A model generated the notes under the pieces. The model searched no databases and was not told the DNA's origin. It was given only the letters and a program-made list of their open reading frames with translations. DNA of 64,000 nt from DATBLE01 sp963837265 (lineage in GTDB: Bacteria > Actinomycetota > Thermoleophilia > Gaiellales > Gaiellaceae): assembly GCA_963837265.1 (NCBI GenBank), contig CAWIMQ010000004.1, positions 476,477-540,476 on the forward strand, read 5' to 3'. The translations under genes and the position numbers were made by a program. Each line of letters begins with the position of its first letter. The first letter of the stretch is position 1. This document shows, piece after piece, positions 30,565 through 38,892 of the stretch.

Positions 30565-31365
30565 TCAGTCGATCAGCTTGCGCGTCATCGCGTAGATCGC
30601 GATCCGCCAGACGACGACGCCGAAGAGGACGATCGCACCGACCCGCGCGAGGTCCGTCCACCCGTCGAACCCGAACGCGGCGTCGCGCACGAGCTGGACG
30701 CAGTGGTGGAGAGGATTCGCCTCGCCGAGCACCTGCGCCCACTTCGGCAGCCGGTCGAGCGGGAAGAAGGTGCCGGCGACGAGAAAGAGCGGGGTCAGCA
30801 CCGCGCTGACCACGTAGTTGAAGTTCTCGATCGACTTTGCGAAGCCCGCGACCGCGATCCCGAAGCACGCCCAGCCGAAGCCGGAGATGAACGCGACCAG
30901 CGGCACGACGAGCATGCCCCACGCGGGATCGAGCCCGAAGGCGATCGCGACCAGCATCGGCACGCATCCGTAGATGCCGGCGCGGGAGGCCATCCAGAGC
31001 GCCTCGGCCGTGACCAGCTCCTCGGTGTCCACCGGCGCGGCCAGGATCGCGTCGTAGGTGCGCTGGAACTGGTACTTGACGAAGGTCCCGAACATCGCCG
31101 GGAACGCACTGGAGAAAAGGACGGCGGTCGCGACCGTGCCCGTGCCCACGAACTGGACGTAGTCGTAGCCTCCGACCTTGCTGACCAGCGAGCCGAAGCC
31201 GAAGCCGAAGGCGAGCAGGTAGATGGTCGGCTCGACCGTCGACGAGAACGTGGCCGAGCGCCAGTACGACGAGTAGTTGATCACCTCCCGGACGAGGACG
31301 CCGGTCAAGGCCGGACGCTCGAGCCGCCCGAGCCGGGCGACACGTTGAGCAGCGGCGACGGCCAT
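30565..31365 (-). CDS. ABC-2 type exporter permease (NodJ-like)
   Basis: A 266-residue membrane protein with about six helices (TIYLLAFGFGFGSLVSKVGG, GTGTVATAVLFSSAFPAMFG, FISGFGWACFGIAVAGFAK, VLTPLFLVAGTFFPLDRLP). The motif FPLDRLPKWAQVLGEANPLH and the preceding FQRTYDAILAAPVDTEEL are typical of NodJ/DrrB permeases. ATG 31365 overlaps the stop of the ATPase gene by one base (TGATG). Substrate unknown; no biosynthetic genes adjoin it. A scrap of the 50-bp repeat and the IS5-like element lie just beyond its stop. Confidence 0.88.
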   Translation of the reverse strand: MAVAAAQRVARLGRLERPALTGVLVREVINYSSYWRSATFSSTVEPTIYLLAFGFGFGSLVSKVGGYDYVQFVGTGTVATAVLFSSAFPAMFGTFVKYQFQRTYDAILAAPVDTEELVTAEALWMASRAGIYGCVPMLVAIAFGLDPAWGMLVVPLVAFISGFGWACFGIAVAGFAKSIENFNYVVSAVLTPLFLVAGTFFPLDRLPKWAQVLGEANPLHHCVQLVRDAAFGFDGWTDLARVGAIVLFGVVVWRIAIYAMTRKLID

Positions 31366-32276
31366 CAGTCGATCTGCTCCCCGGTCAGCAGGACGAACAC
31401 GTCCTCGAGGTTCGCAGGCCGCCGGTCCCCCTCGGGCGCGCGCCCGTCGGGCCCGTCGACGCCGAGGACCGCGACGCTCGTCCCCGTCCGCCGAGTACGG
31501 AGCCCCTGCGCCCGCGCCTCGACCTCGACCTCGGCGAGCCTCGCCGGCGGCCCGTAGACCTCGACCGCCTCACGCCCCGCGTGCGTCGCGATCAGCTCGG
31601 CCGGCGGCCCGGCCGCTACCGCCCGCCCGTGGGACATGATCAGAACCCGGTCGGCAAGCCGCTGAGCCTCCTCGATGTAGTGCGTCGACATCAGGATCGT
31701 CGTGCCCTCGCCGCGCAGCAGGTCGATGAGCGCCCACAGCTCCTGCCGGACCTGGGGGTCCAGACCGACGGTCGGCTCGTCGAGGAGCAGGAGCCGGGGG
31801 CGGTGCACAAGCGCGCGCGCGATCAGGAGCCGCCGGCGCATGCCGCCGGACAGCTTGTCCACGCGCGAATCGCGCCGCTCGACGAGGTTGGCGATCCGAA
31901 GCGCCCGATCGATCGCGGCCCGGCGGTCGTGGCGGCGGATCCGGTACAGGTGCGCGAACACGCGCAGGTTCTGCTCCACGGTGAGCGTCACGTCGAGGTT
32001 GTCGAGCTGCGGCGCCACGCCGCACTCGGCGCGGGCCTGCTTCGACTCGCCGGGCAACCGGTAGCCGAGCACCTCGAGCTCGCCCTCGTCGGCGATCGCC
32101 TGCGCGGTGAGCAGCCGCATCGTGGTCGACTTGCCCGCGCCGTTCGGCCCGAGCAGGCCGACGCAGGTTCCCTGCTGGACGTCCAGATCGAGGCCGTTCA
32201 CAGCCGTGATCGGCCCGTACCGCTTGACCGCCCCGCGCAGCCGGATCGCGAGCCCGCCGTCCACGCCGCTCAGCAT
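31365..32276 (-). CDS. ABC exporter ATPase (NodI-like)
   Basis: A 303-residue ATPase with Walker A LLGPNGAGKSTTMRLL, Q-loop GVAPQLDNLDVTLTVEQNL, signature KLSGGMRRRLLIARAL, Walker B LLLLDEPTVGLDP and H-loop MSTHYIEEAQRLAD, plus a C-terminal domain ending RRPANLEDVFVLLTG. ATG 32276 starts MLSGVDGG. It forms a two-gene exporter with the overlapping permease. It is only moderately similar to the exporter ATPase at 21826-22782, so the two systems are separate. Confidence 0.9.
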   Translation of the reverse strand: MLSGVDGGLAIRLRGAVKRYGPITAVNGLDLDVQQGTCVGLLGPNGAGKSTTMRLLTAQAIADEGELEVLGYRLPGESKQARAECGVAPQLDNLDVTLTVEQNLRVFAHLYRIRRHDRRAAIDRALRIANLVERRDSRVDKLSGGMRRRLLIARALVHRPRLLLLDEPTVGLDPQVRQELWALIDLLRGEGTTILMSTHYIEEAQRLADRVLIMSHGRAVAAGPPAELIATHAGREAVEVYGPPARLAEVEVEARAQGLRTRRTGTSVAVLGVDGPDGRAPEGDRRPANLEDVFVLLTGEQID

Positions 32277-32348
32277 GCCAGCATTGCCGAGGCTGGCAGT
32301 CCGCCGACCGGGCGGGGCGGCGAAGCGGCGAGCGAAAGGAGGGGCGCG

Positions 32349-32371
32349 CGGGGGAACCATGGGTTCCCCCG
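32349..32371. terminator. Hairpin that ended pccB before the IS1380-like insertion
   Basis: CGGGGGAACC (32349-32358) / GGTTCCCCCG (32362-32371) with loop ATG. Without the insertion sequence it would lie five bases after the pccB stop codon on the minus strand. It belongs to the GGGGGAAACC-CAT-GGTTTCCCCC hairpin family also seen at 14721-14921. No U-tract follows, so the terminator role is inferred from position. Confidence 0.6.
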
Positions 32372-32379
32372 AGCTCTAG

Positions 32380-34039
32380 CCTCGATTCCGCACGAAGCTC
32401 GCGGGAGGGTTGGCTTGTAGCTGTTGTCTGTTCTGGAAAGGAGTTCGCGTTTCCGTTTCGGTGTTCGTGGCCACCGAGGCGAGGGCATCGCGTCGGCGGG
32501 GGCCGGTGGTTCGGGCGCTGGTGCGCATGCCGCGGCCGGTGTGGCGGGGTGGCTCGGTTTCTGGGGAGCGTGCTCGGGCGGTCAGCCGGGTGCGAGCGCG
32601 GTGACGCGTGCGAAGGCGGCAGTGAGGTCGTCGCGCCACGGCCATGCGGCCGGCAGGTGCAGCGCTCGGCGGCGGCCGGAGCGGGTGAGGCGGCCGGCGA
32701 CGTGGAGGAGGCGGTGGCGGAGCCGTTTGGGTTTCGCGAGCGCGAGCTCGCCGGCGAGCACGAGCAGGCGCAGCCAGGCGAGCAGGTCCTGGGCGAGCAG
32801 CGCGAGCTCGAACCAGGCCCGGTTGGGCTCGAGCGCCTGGAAGGGCAGGCGGCCGAGGCCGAGCTCTTGGGATTCCTGGATCCGGTCCTCGACGCGCGCG
32901 TGCAGGCGGTGGCGGCGCTCGAGCTCGGCGATGTCCTCACCGGTCTGGTCGGTGAGGAAGCACTGGTAGCGGTGTCCGCCGGCGTCGGTGAAGCGCAGCT
33001 GCGCGCCCGGGTGCGGCCGTTCCTTGCGCACGATCAGCCGCGTTCCTTCCGGCCAGGCGCTCAGATCGACCTGCGCCGTCAGCTCGGCGACCCAGGCTCC
33101 CTCGCGTGCCTCCTCGCCGCCGTCGAGCGCCGGCAGCCAGCGCTTCTTCGACACCGCCAACGCGGCCTGCCCGACGCGCTCATCGACGTAGTAGCCGAGC
33201 GAGAAGCGGATCCGGCGCTCCCGCAGCGCCTGCGCGAAGGCGTGTGTGGCGCCGGCCGCGTCAGCGCGTGCGAGCAGTGGCACCGGTTCGTCGTCTTCGC
33301 GATCGGCGACCTCGGCCGGCAGCTGCGCCAGCGCCTGCTCGAGCACCGTGATGTGGTCCGCGGCGGTGTTCGAGCCGGCATTGCCAGGACGCAGCAGGCC
33401 CGCCAGGTGCTCACCCGTCTCGTCGAGGAAGCAGTGCAGCGGGTGGAAGCCGAAGCCGCCCTTGCGGTGCGGCGCCCCACCCTCCTTCTCGGTGCGGCAC
33501 TCCAACAGCTGCGCGTCGAAATCGAGCGTGACCGTCTCCGGGCGCGCCCCCAGCGACCAGGCCCGCTCGCGGGCACTGCGGCGTGCGACCCGGATCGACG
33601 CCAGCTCGTCCTCGCCGAGCGCGTACAACAGCCGCGTCGCGGTCGAGTGCGACGCGACACCGCCGAACAAGTCTGGCTGCTCGGCAAGCGCGCCGAGATC
33701 CGAGACGCAGTCGCCGCCGTCGATCAGCATCGTCGCCAGATCAACCACCACCCGCCCCGGGTCGTGCAGCGGGCGCCGCTTGAACACGCCCCCGAGCCCG
33801 GACGAGAGCTCCCGCTCGACCCCCAGCCGGGCCGCCAGCTCGACCACCAGCGCCAAGCCAGAACGCGACACGAGGCCCTCCTGATCAGCAGCGATTTGAA
33901 GCGATCCGAGCCGGCTGCCAGACTTCACTCTCAAGGTGCGTCCTCCTCGTGCGGGATGTAGGTCGAGACAACCCACATCCTCCCTGCACAGGAGGACGTT
34001 TCCTTGCCCGCCACCAACGCCAGACGTGCGGAATCGAGG
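32380..34039 (-). mobile_element. IS1380-family insertion sequence, 1660 bp
   Basis: Inverted repeats CCTCGATTCCGCAC (32380-32393) and GTGCGGAATCGAGG (34026-34039) are perfect, and CTAG flanks both sides (32376-32379, 34040-34043) as a 4-bp target duplication, the size known for IS1380. Because the target was CTCTAGAG, the inverted repeat appears 20 bp long at first sight. One intact transposase gene lies inside. Confidence 0.93.
32582..33934 (-). CDS. IS1380-family transposase
   Basis: A 450-residue DDE transposase. Visible blocks are SRSGLALVVELAARLGVERE near the start, TVTLDFDAQLLECRTEKEGG with a catalytic Asp, GFHPLHCFLDETGEHLAGLL (second Asp) and the C-terminal ARVEDRIQESQELGLGRLPF (Glu), followed by LLAQDLLAWLRLLVLAGE. 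TTG 33934 follows GAGGAGG by seven bases; a GTG six bases on is an alternative, and a GTG further upstream (33976) has no comparable site. The frame is intact to 32582, so the element may be functional. Confidence 0.9.
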   Translation of the reverse strand: MRVKSGSRLGSLQIAADQEGLVSRSGLALVVELAARLGVERELSSGLGGVFKRRPLHDPGRVVVDLATMLIDGGDCVSDLGALAEQPDLFGGVASHSTATRLLYALGEDELASIRVARRSARERAWSLGARPETVTLDFDAQLLECRTEKEGGAPHRKGGFGFHPLHCFLDETGEHLAGLLRPGNAGSNTAADHITVLEQALAQLPAEVADREDDEPVPLLARADAAGATHAFAQALRERRIRFSLGYYVDERVGQAALAVSKKRWLPALDGGEEAREGAWVAELTAQVDLSAWPEGTRLIVRKERPHPGAQLRFTDAGGHRYQCFLTDQTGEDIAELERRHRLHARVEDRIQESQELGLGRLPFQALEPNRAWFELALLAQDLLAWLRLLVLAGELALAKPKRLRHRLLHVAGRLTRSGRRRALHLPAAWPWRDDLTAAFARVTALAPG

Positions 34040-35599
34040 CTAGAGCGGGATGTTTCCGTGCTTGCGAGGCGGGCGCCGCTCGCGCTTCGTCAGCGACGTC
34101 TCGAGGGCGTCGATCAGCACCGGCCGTGTCCGCCGCGGCTCGATCACGTCGTCCAGGTAGCCGCGCTCGGCGGCGGTATAGGGATTCGCGAAGCGCTCTC
34201 TGTAGTCCGCGATCAGCTCCGCCCGGCGCCCCGCCGGATCCGCTGCCTCCTCCAGCTCACGCCGGAAGACGATGTTGACCGCGCCCTCCGGCCCCATGAC
34301 GGCGACCTCGGCCGTCGGCCACGCGAAGTTGAAGTCGGCGCGGATGTGCTTCGAGCTCATCACGTCGTACGCCCCGCCGTACGCCTTGCGCGTGATCACG
34401 GTCAGCTTCGGCACGGTCGCCTCCGCGTAGGCGTACAGGAGCTTTGCCCCGTGCCGGATGATCCCGCCCCACTCCTGCGCGGTTCCCGGCAGGAACCCGG
34501 GCACGTCGACGAAGGTGACGATCGGGACGTTGAACGCGTCGCAGGTGCGCACGAACCGGCCCGCCTTCACCGACGCGTCGATGTCGAGCACGCCGGCGAG
34601 CGAGCGCGGCTGGTTTCCGACGACGCCGACCGGCCGCCCGCCGAGCCGGGCGAAGCCGCAGACGATGTTCTCCGCCCAGCGCTCGTGCACCTCGAGGAAG
34701 TCGCCGTCGTCCACGACGTGCCGGATCGCCGCCTTGATGTCGTACGGCCTGGTCGGCTCGTCGGGCACGAGCACGTCCAGGTCCGGCGCCTCGCGGTCGC
34801 GGGGATCGGAGGGCTCCGCGAACGGAGGCTGCTCCAGGTTGTTCTGCGGGAGAAACGAGAGGAGGTAGCGCGCGTCCTCCAGGCAGGCCGCCTCGTCGAC
34901 GGCCGTGAAGTGCGCGACCCCGGACTTCGCCGCGTGCGTCGCCGCGCCTCCGAGCTCCTCGAACGTCACCTCCTCGCCGGTCACCGTCTTCACCACGTCG
35001 GGGCCGGTGATGAACATGTACGACGAGCCTTCGACCATGAACACGAAGTCGGTGATCGCAGGCGAGTAGACGGCGCCGCCGGCGCAGGGCCCCATCACCA
35101 GCGAGATCTGCGGCACGACCCCGGAGCACTGGACGTTGCGCCAGAAGATCTCGGCGTACCCGGCCAGCGAGACGACGCCCTCCTGGATGCGGGCGCCGCC
35201 CGAGTCGTTGATCCCGATCACCGGGCAGCCGAGCTTCGCCGCCAGGTCCATCACCTTGCAGATCTTCTCGGCGAAGACCTCGCTCAGCGAGCCGCCGAAG
35301 ATCGTGAAGTCCTGCGAGAAGACGAACACCTTGCGACCGAAGATCGTCCCGTGGCCGGTGACGACCGCGTCGCCCCACGGCCGCCTGTCTCGCATCCCGA
35401 ACTCGACCTCCCGGTGACGCACGTAACGGTCGATCTCCACGAACGAGCCCGGGTCGAGCAGGTGCAGGGCGCGCTCGCGCGCGAGCAGCCGGCCCTCCGC
35501 GCGCCGCCGCGCCACCGCCTGCTCGTTTCCCTGGTGAAGCGCGTCGTCACGGAGCTTCTCCAGGCGCTCGATCTTCCCGGCAGTGGTCTCGTCGGACAC
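34040..35599 (-). CDS. pccB: Acyl-CoA (propionyl-CoA) carboxylase beta chain
   Basis: A 519-residue carboxyltransferase with two crotonase-like halves: RRPWGDAVVTGHGTIFGRKV and INDSGGARIQEGVVSLAGYA with MGPCAGGAVYSPAITDF in the N-half; PRSLAGVLDIDASVKAGRFV, VDVPGFLPGTAQEWGGIIRH and KAYGGAYDVMSSKHI in the C-half. The oxyanion-hole GG pairs are intact. It transfers carboxyl from biotin to propionyl- or acetyl-CoA; the alpha chain is at 25793-27574. GTG 35599 is the start. The stop TAG is part of the CTAG duplicated by the IS1380-like element, so the insertion left the protein unchanged. Confidence 0.94.
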   Translation of the reverse strand: MSDETTAGKIERLEKLRDDALHQGNEQAVARRRAEGRLLARERALHLLDPGSFVEIDRYVRHREVEFGMRDRRPWGDAVVTGHGTIFGRKVFVFSQDFTIFGGSLSEVFAEKICKVMDLAAKLGCPVIGINDSGGARIQEGVVSLAGYAEIFWRNVQCSGVVPQISLVMGPCAGGAVYSPAITDFVFMVEGSSYMFITGPDVVKTVTGEEVTFEELGGAATHAAKSGVAHFTAVDEAACLEDARYLLSFLPQNNLEQPPFAEPSDPRDREAPDLDVLVPDEPTRPYDIKAAIRHVVDDGDFLEVHERWAENIVCGFARLGGRPVGVVGNQPRSLAGVLDIDASVKAGRFVRTCDAFNVPIVTFVDVPGFLPGTAQEWGGIIRHGAKLLYAYAEATVPKLTVITRKAYGGAYDVMSSKHIRADFNFAWPTAEVAVMGPEGAVNIVFRRELEEAADPAGRRAELIADYRERFANPYTAAERGYLDDVIEPRRTRPVLIDALETSLTKRERRPPRKHGNIPL

Positions 35600-35633
35600 C
35601 TGAGGAGCCTAACCTCGCTGCTAGGTTCGCCGC

Positions 35634-36887
35634 GTGTGGCGCCGCCTGCCCCCCGCGCTCCGGCTGCGCGACTTCGCCTTCCTCTGGTCGGCGATCCTGT
35701 CGATGCGGTTCGCCGAGAGCATGCTGGCGGTCGCGGTCGGGTGGCAGGTGTACGCGATCCGGAAGAACCCGCTCGACCTGGGCCTGATCGGGCTTGCCGA
35801 GTTCGTCCCGCTGCCGCTGCTCGCGCTTCCCGCCGGCCAGCTCGCCGACCGGCTGGCGCGCCGGCTGATCGGCGCGGTCGCGCTCGCGCTGAACGCCGCC
35901 GTCGCCGCCCTGCTGCTCGTCGTCACCATTCACGGCGCGGACGTCGTGTGGCCGTATTTCGCGCTCGCGGCCGCCAACGGCGTCGCCAGCGCGATCGGCT
36001 GGCCCGCGTTCGCCGCGCTGACGCCCGAGCTCGTCCCGGCGGAGATTCTCCCCGGCGCGATGGCGTTGCGATCGGTCGCCGGCCAGTCCGCGGTGATCGC
36101 CGGGCCGGCGGCCGGCGGCATCCTGTTCTCGGTGCGACCGGAGTCGGTGTACGTGACCGCGGCCGCGCTGTTCGCGGTCGCCCTGGTGGCCGTCCTCGGA
36201 CTGCGACCGGCGGCCTCGGCACGGCCTGGGGAGGAGCAGCCGCCCGGCCTCGCCGGGCTCGCCGCGGGCGTGCGCTTCGTCCTCCGGACGCGCATGCTGC
36301 TCGGCCTGATCGCGCTCGACCTGTTCGCGGTGCTCTTCGGCGGCGCGATCGCCCTCGCACCCGTCTTCGCGCGGACGATCCTCCACGTCGGCCCGACCGG
36401 GCTCGGGGTACTGCGCAGCGCACCTGCCGCCGGCGCGCTGGCCGCGGCTGTGCTCCTGACCCGGCGCCCGCTCCGCTATCGCGCCGGGCCGACCATGCTC
36501 ACCGTGGTCGGGCTCTTCGGCGGCTGCATGGTCGTCTTCGGCGTCTCGCGCTGGTTCCCGCTCTCGATCGCGGCGCTCGCCGTCGGCGGCTTCGTCGACA
36601 TGGTCAGCGTCAACATCCGCTCGACCACGGTCGGGCTGATCACGCCGAACGAGCTGCGCGGCAGGGTGAACGCCGTCGAGATGGTCTTCGTCTCCGCCTC
36701 GAACGAGCTCGGCGCGTTCGAGTCGGGCGCGGTCGCCGCGCTCGTCGGGACGGTGACGGCGGTGGTCGCGGGCGGGATCGCGACGGTCGCGATCGCGCTC
36801 TCCTGGACGAGACTCTTTCCGTCGCTCACGCGGATCGGCCGTCTGGAGGACCTTCGGCCGGAGCCGATCGCTACCCTCGCACAGTGA
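35634..36887 (+). CDS. MFS exporter (MFS_3/EntS-like)
   Basis: A 417-residue, 12-helix transporter. It opens RDFAFLWSAILSMRFAESML, has the MFS loop LPAGQLADRLARRLIGAVAL between helices two and three, LRSVAGQSAVIAGPAAGGIL in helix five, and NELRGRVNAVEMVFVSASNE before helix eleven, as in the EntS/MFS_3 efflux group. GTG 35634 diverges from pccB with 34 bp between. No substrate can be inferred. Confidence 0.85.
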   Translation: MWRRLPPALRLRDFAFLWSAILSMRFAESMLAVAVGWQVYAIRKNPLDLGLIGLAEFVPLPLLALPAGQLADRLARRLIGAVALALNAAVAALLLVVTIHGADVVWPYFALAAANGVASAIGWPAFAALTPELVPAEILPGAMALRSVAGQSAVIAGPAAGGILFSVRPESVYVTAAALFAVALVAVLGLRPAASARPGEEQPPGLAGLAAGVRFVLRTRMLLGLIALDLFAVLFGGAIALAPVFARTILHVGPTGLGVLRSAPAAGALAAAVLLTRRPLRYRAGPTMLTVVGLFGGCMVVFGVSRWFPLSIAALAVGGFVDMVSVNIRSTTVGLITPNELRGRVNAVEMVFVSASNELGAFESGAVAALVGTVTAVVAGGIATVAIALSWTRLFPSLTRIGRLEDLRPEPIATLAQ

Positions 36888-36920
36888 GACGCAGGCTCGA
36901 CGGAGGCGACCAGGAGCGGA

Positions 36921-36941
36921 CGTGCCGGCTTTGCCGGCACG
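36921..36941 (+). promoter_or_regulatory. Perfect 9-bp hairpin before the Cys/Met-type PLP gene
   Basis: CGTGCCGGC-TTT-GCCGGCACG in the 64-nt gap after the MFS gene, 11 nt ahead of the GTG at 36952. It may attenuate read-through from the transporter gene. The alternative start GTG 36922 lies inside its left arm, which is why I prefer 36952. Confidence 0.65.
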
Positions 36942-36951
36942 GGAGCGGAGC

Positions 36952-37941
36952 GTGAGCGTCGACCGCTCGACGATCCATCCGTACGAGGACGGCGAGCCCG
37001 GGCCGTTCTTCTACTCGCGGTACGACCATCCGACCGGCGCCGAGGCGGAGAAGGCGCTCGGCACGCTCGAGGGCGGGCACGCCCTGCTGTACGCCTCCGG
37101 GGCCGCGGCGACGGCCGCGGCCGTCCTCTGGCTGGGCCCGGGGAAGACGATCGCCCTTGCGGCCGGCTGCTACTTCGGGACGTCGGCGCTCTTCCGGGAG
37201 CTCGAGCCGTGGGGCGTGCGCTTCGTCGAGTTCGACCAGACCGGGCCGCCGCCGGCCGACGCCGACCTCGTCTGGCTGGAGGCGCCGTCGAACCCCTTCC
37301 TGACGTTTCCGGACCTGGCGGCGGCTGCGGCCCACCCGGCGCGGGTGCTCGTCGACGCGACCGCCTCCACACCGGTCCTGCTCCGGCCGATCGAGCACGG
37401 CGCCGACGTCGTCCTGCACAGCGCGACGAAGTACCTCGGCGGCCACCACGACGTCCTGCTGGGCGCGCTCGTCTTCCGCGCCGAGGACGACGCGGCCCGC
37501 GCGAAGGACCTGCGCGGCCTGACCGGCCCGATCGCCGCGCCGGACTCGGCGGCGCTGATGCTGCGCGGGCTGGAGACGCTGCGCGTGCGGGTCGAGCGCC
37601 AGTCCGCGGCGGCGCTCGAGCTGGCGCGACGGCTCGCAACGCACCCGGCCGTCGAGGCCGTCCGCTACCCGGGGCTCGGCGACCCCCGAGCCGCCCGCTG
37701 GATGGAGGGCGGCTTCGGCGGCCTGCTCTCGTTCGACGTTCGCGGCGACGCGCGCAGGGTCGAGACCTCGGTGCGGGTGATCGTGAACGCGACCTCGCTC
37801 GGCGGGACGCGCTCGACGATGGAGTCCCGCCACCGCTGGGAAGGCGACCGGGTGCCGAAGAGCCTGCTCCGCCTCTCGGTCGGCCTCGAGGACGTGGACG
37901 AGCTCTGGGCCGACCTCGAGCAGGCGCTCGGTCGAGCGTAG
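36952..37941 (+). CDS. Cys/Met-metabolism-type PLP enzyme (short cystathionine lyase/synthase-like)
   Basis: A 329-residue fold-type I enzyme of the trans-sulfuration group. Motifs: FYSRYDHPTGAEAEKALGTL, LEGGHALLYASGAAATAAAV, VWLEAPSNPFLTFPDL, the cofactor Asp in VLVDATASTPVL, the Schiff-base Lys in HSATKYLGGHHDVLLGAL and the C-terminal LRLSVGLEDVDELWADLEQ. It is 50-70 residues shorter than typical MetB/MetC proteins, mostly at the N-terminus, where the usual tetramer segment is trimmed. Elimination or replacement on Cys/homocysteine derivatives is likely, but the substrate is open. Start GTG 36952 follows GGAGCGGAG. Confidence 0.82.
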   Translation: MSVDRSTIHPYEDGEPGPFFYSRYDHPTGAEAEKALGTLEGGHALLYASGAAATAAAVLWLGPGKTIALAAGCYFGTSALFRELEPWGVRFVEFDQTGPPPADADLVWLEAPSNPFLTFPDLAAAAAHPARVLVDATASTPVLLRPIEHGADVVLHSATKYLGGHHDVLLGALVFRAEDDAARAKDLRGLTGPIAAPDSAALMLRGLETLRVRVERQSAAALELARRLATHPAVEAVRYPGLGDPRAARWMEGGFGGLLSFDVRGDARRVETSVRVIVNATSLGGTRSTMESRHRWEGDRVPKSLLRLSVGLEDVDELWADLEQALGRA

Positions 37942-38892
37942 GACGCGCCCCGGGTCGCTTGGCGGCCGCTGAGCAGAGCGCGGACGCCGGCAAGCGGGCC
38001 GAGGTGGCGGAGCTTGTCCGGGTTGATCACGGAGCGCACCGGTCTGCACGAGCCCGTCGGCGCTGTCGAGCCCCATCACGTTCGTCAGAAGCCCCGCCGG
38101 GTCGAAGAACATCGCGCCGGGCTGCCCGTTGATCTCCGCCCGGCGCATCGTCACGCCGAGCTCGCGCCCCTGGAGGCCGACGCCGGCCATCAACCGGCAG
38201 ACCCGGTCGCGGCCGACGACCGGCCGGCGCCACGACGGCACCCTACCGCCGCCGTCGCCGAAGACGACCGCGTCGGCCGCGAGCAGCTCGACCAGCCCAT
38301 CGAGGTCGCCGTCGCCCGCCGCCCGGAAGAACCGGTCGGCGAGCTCGTCCCGCTGCTGGCGCGACGCCTCGAACCGGGGCTTGTGCTCTGCCACGTGCCG
38401 GCGGGCCCGGGTGGCGAGCTGCCGGCAGCTGTCCTCGCTCCTGCCGACGATCGCGGCGATCTCGCGATAGCAGTAGTCGAACACGTCGTGGAGCAGGAAG
38501 ACGGCCCGCTCCGCGGGCGTGAGCCGCTCGAGCAACAGCAGGAATGCCATCGACAGCGAGTCCGCCTCCTCGGCGTGCCTGGCCGCGTCGGGAGAGCTCT
38601 CGTCGGTGAGCAGCGGCTCCGGCAGCCACTCGCCGACGTAGCTCTCCCTGCGCATGCGGGCCGACCGCAGCTGGTCGATCGCGAACCGGGTTGCGACCGC
38701 GGACAGGTACGCCTTCGGCGAGTCGATCCGCTCGACACGCTCGCCGACGGCGTGCTGGTAGCGGAGAAACGCCTCCTGCACGACGTCCTCGGCCTCGGCG
38801 ACGCTGCCCAGCATCCGGTAGGCGATCGAGAACAGGAGCGGGCGCAGGTCCGTGTAGGCCTCCGCCACCTCGCGGGCCCGGGGCGCGCCCAC
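37665..38892 (-). CDS. ECF41-type RNA polymerase sigma factor, frameshifted near its C-terminus
   Basis: Sigma-2 and sigma-4 regions are clear (LLFSIAYRMLGSVAEAEDVV, RLTPAERAVFLLHDVFDYCY). The SnoaL-like C-terminal extension is that of ECF41: the linker WLPEP (GEWLPEPLLT) and DGGGR are present in the main frame, but the third conserved motif, NPDKL, occurs in another frame (RSVINPDKLRHLGPL) after one extra G at 38040. In the main frame the protein runs on as ALRDQPGQAPPPRP. The coordinates follow the corrected frame to its first stop; both frames then read antisense into the PLP gene, so the natural stop seems lost. GTG 38892 overlaps the epimerase stop by one base. A sequencing error or a real truncation is possible. 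Confidence 0.85.
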
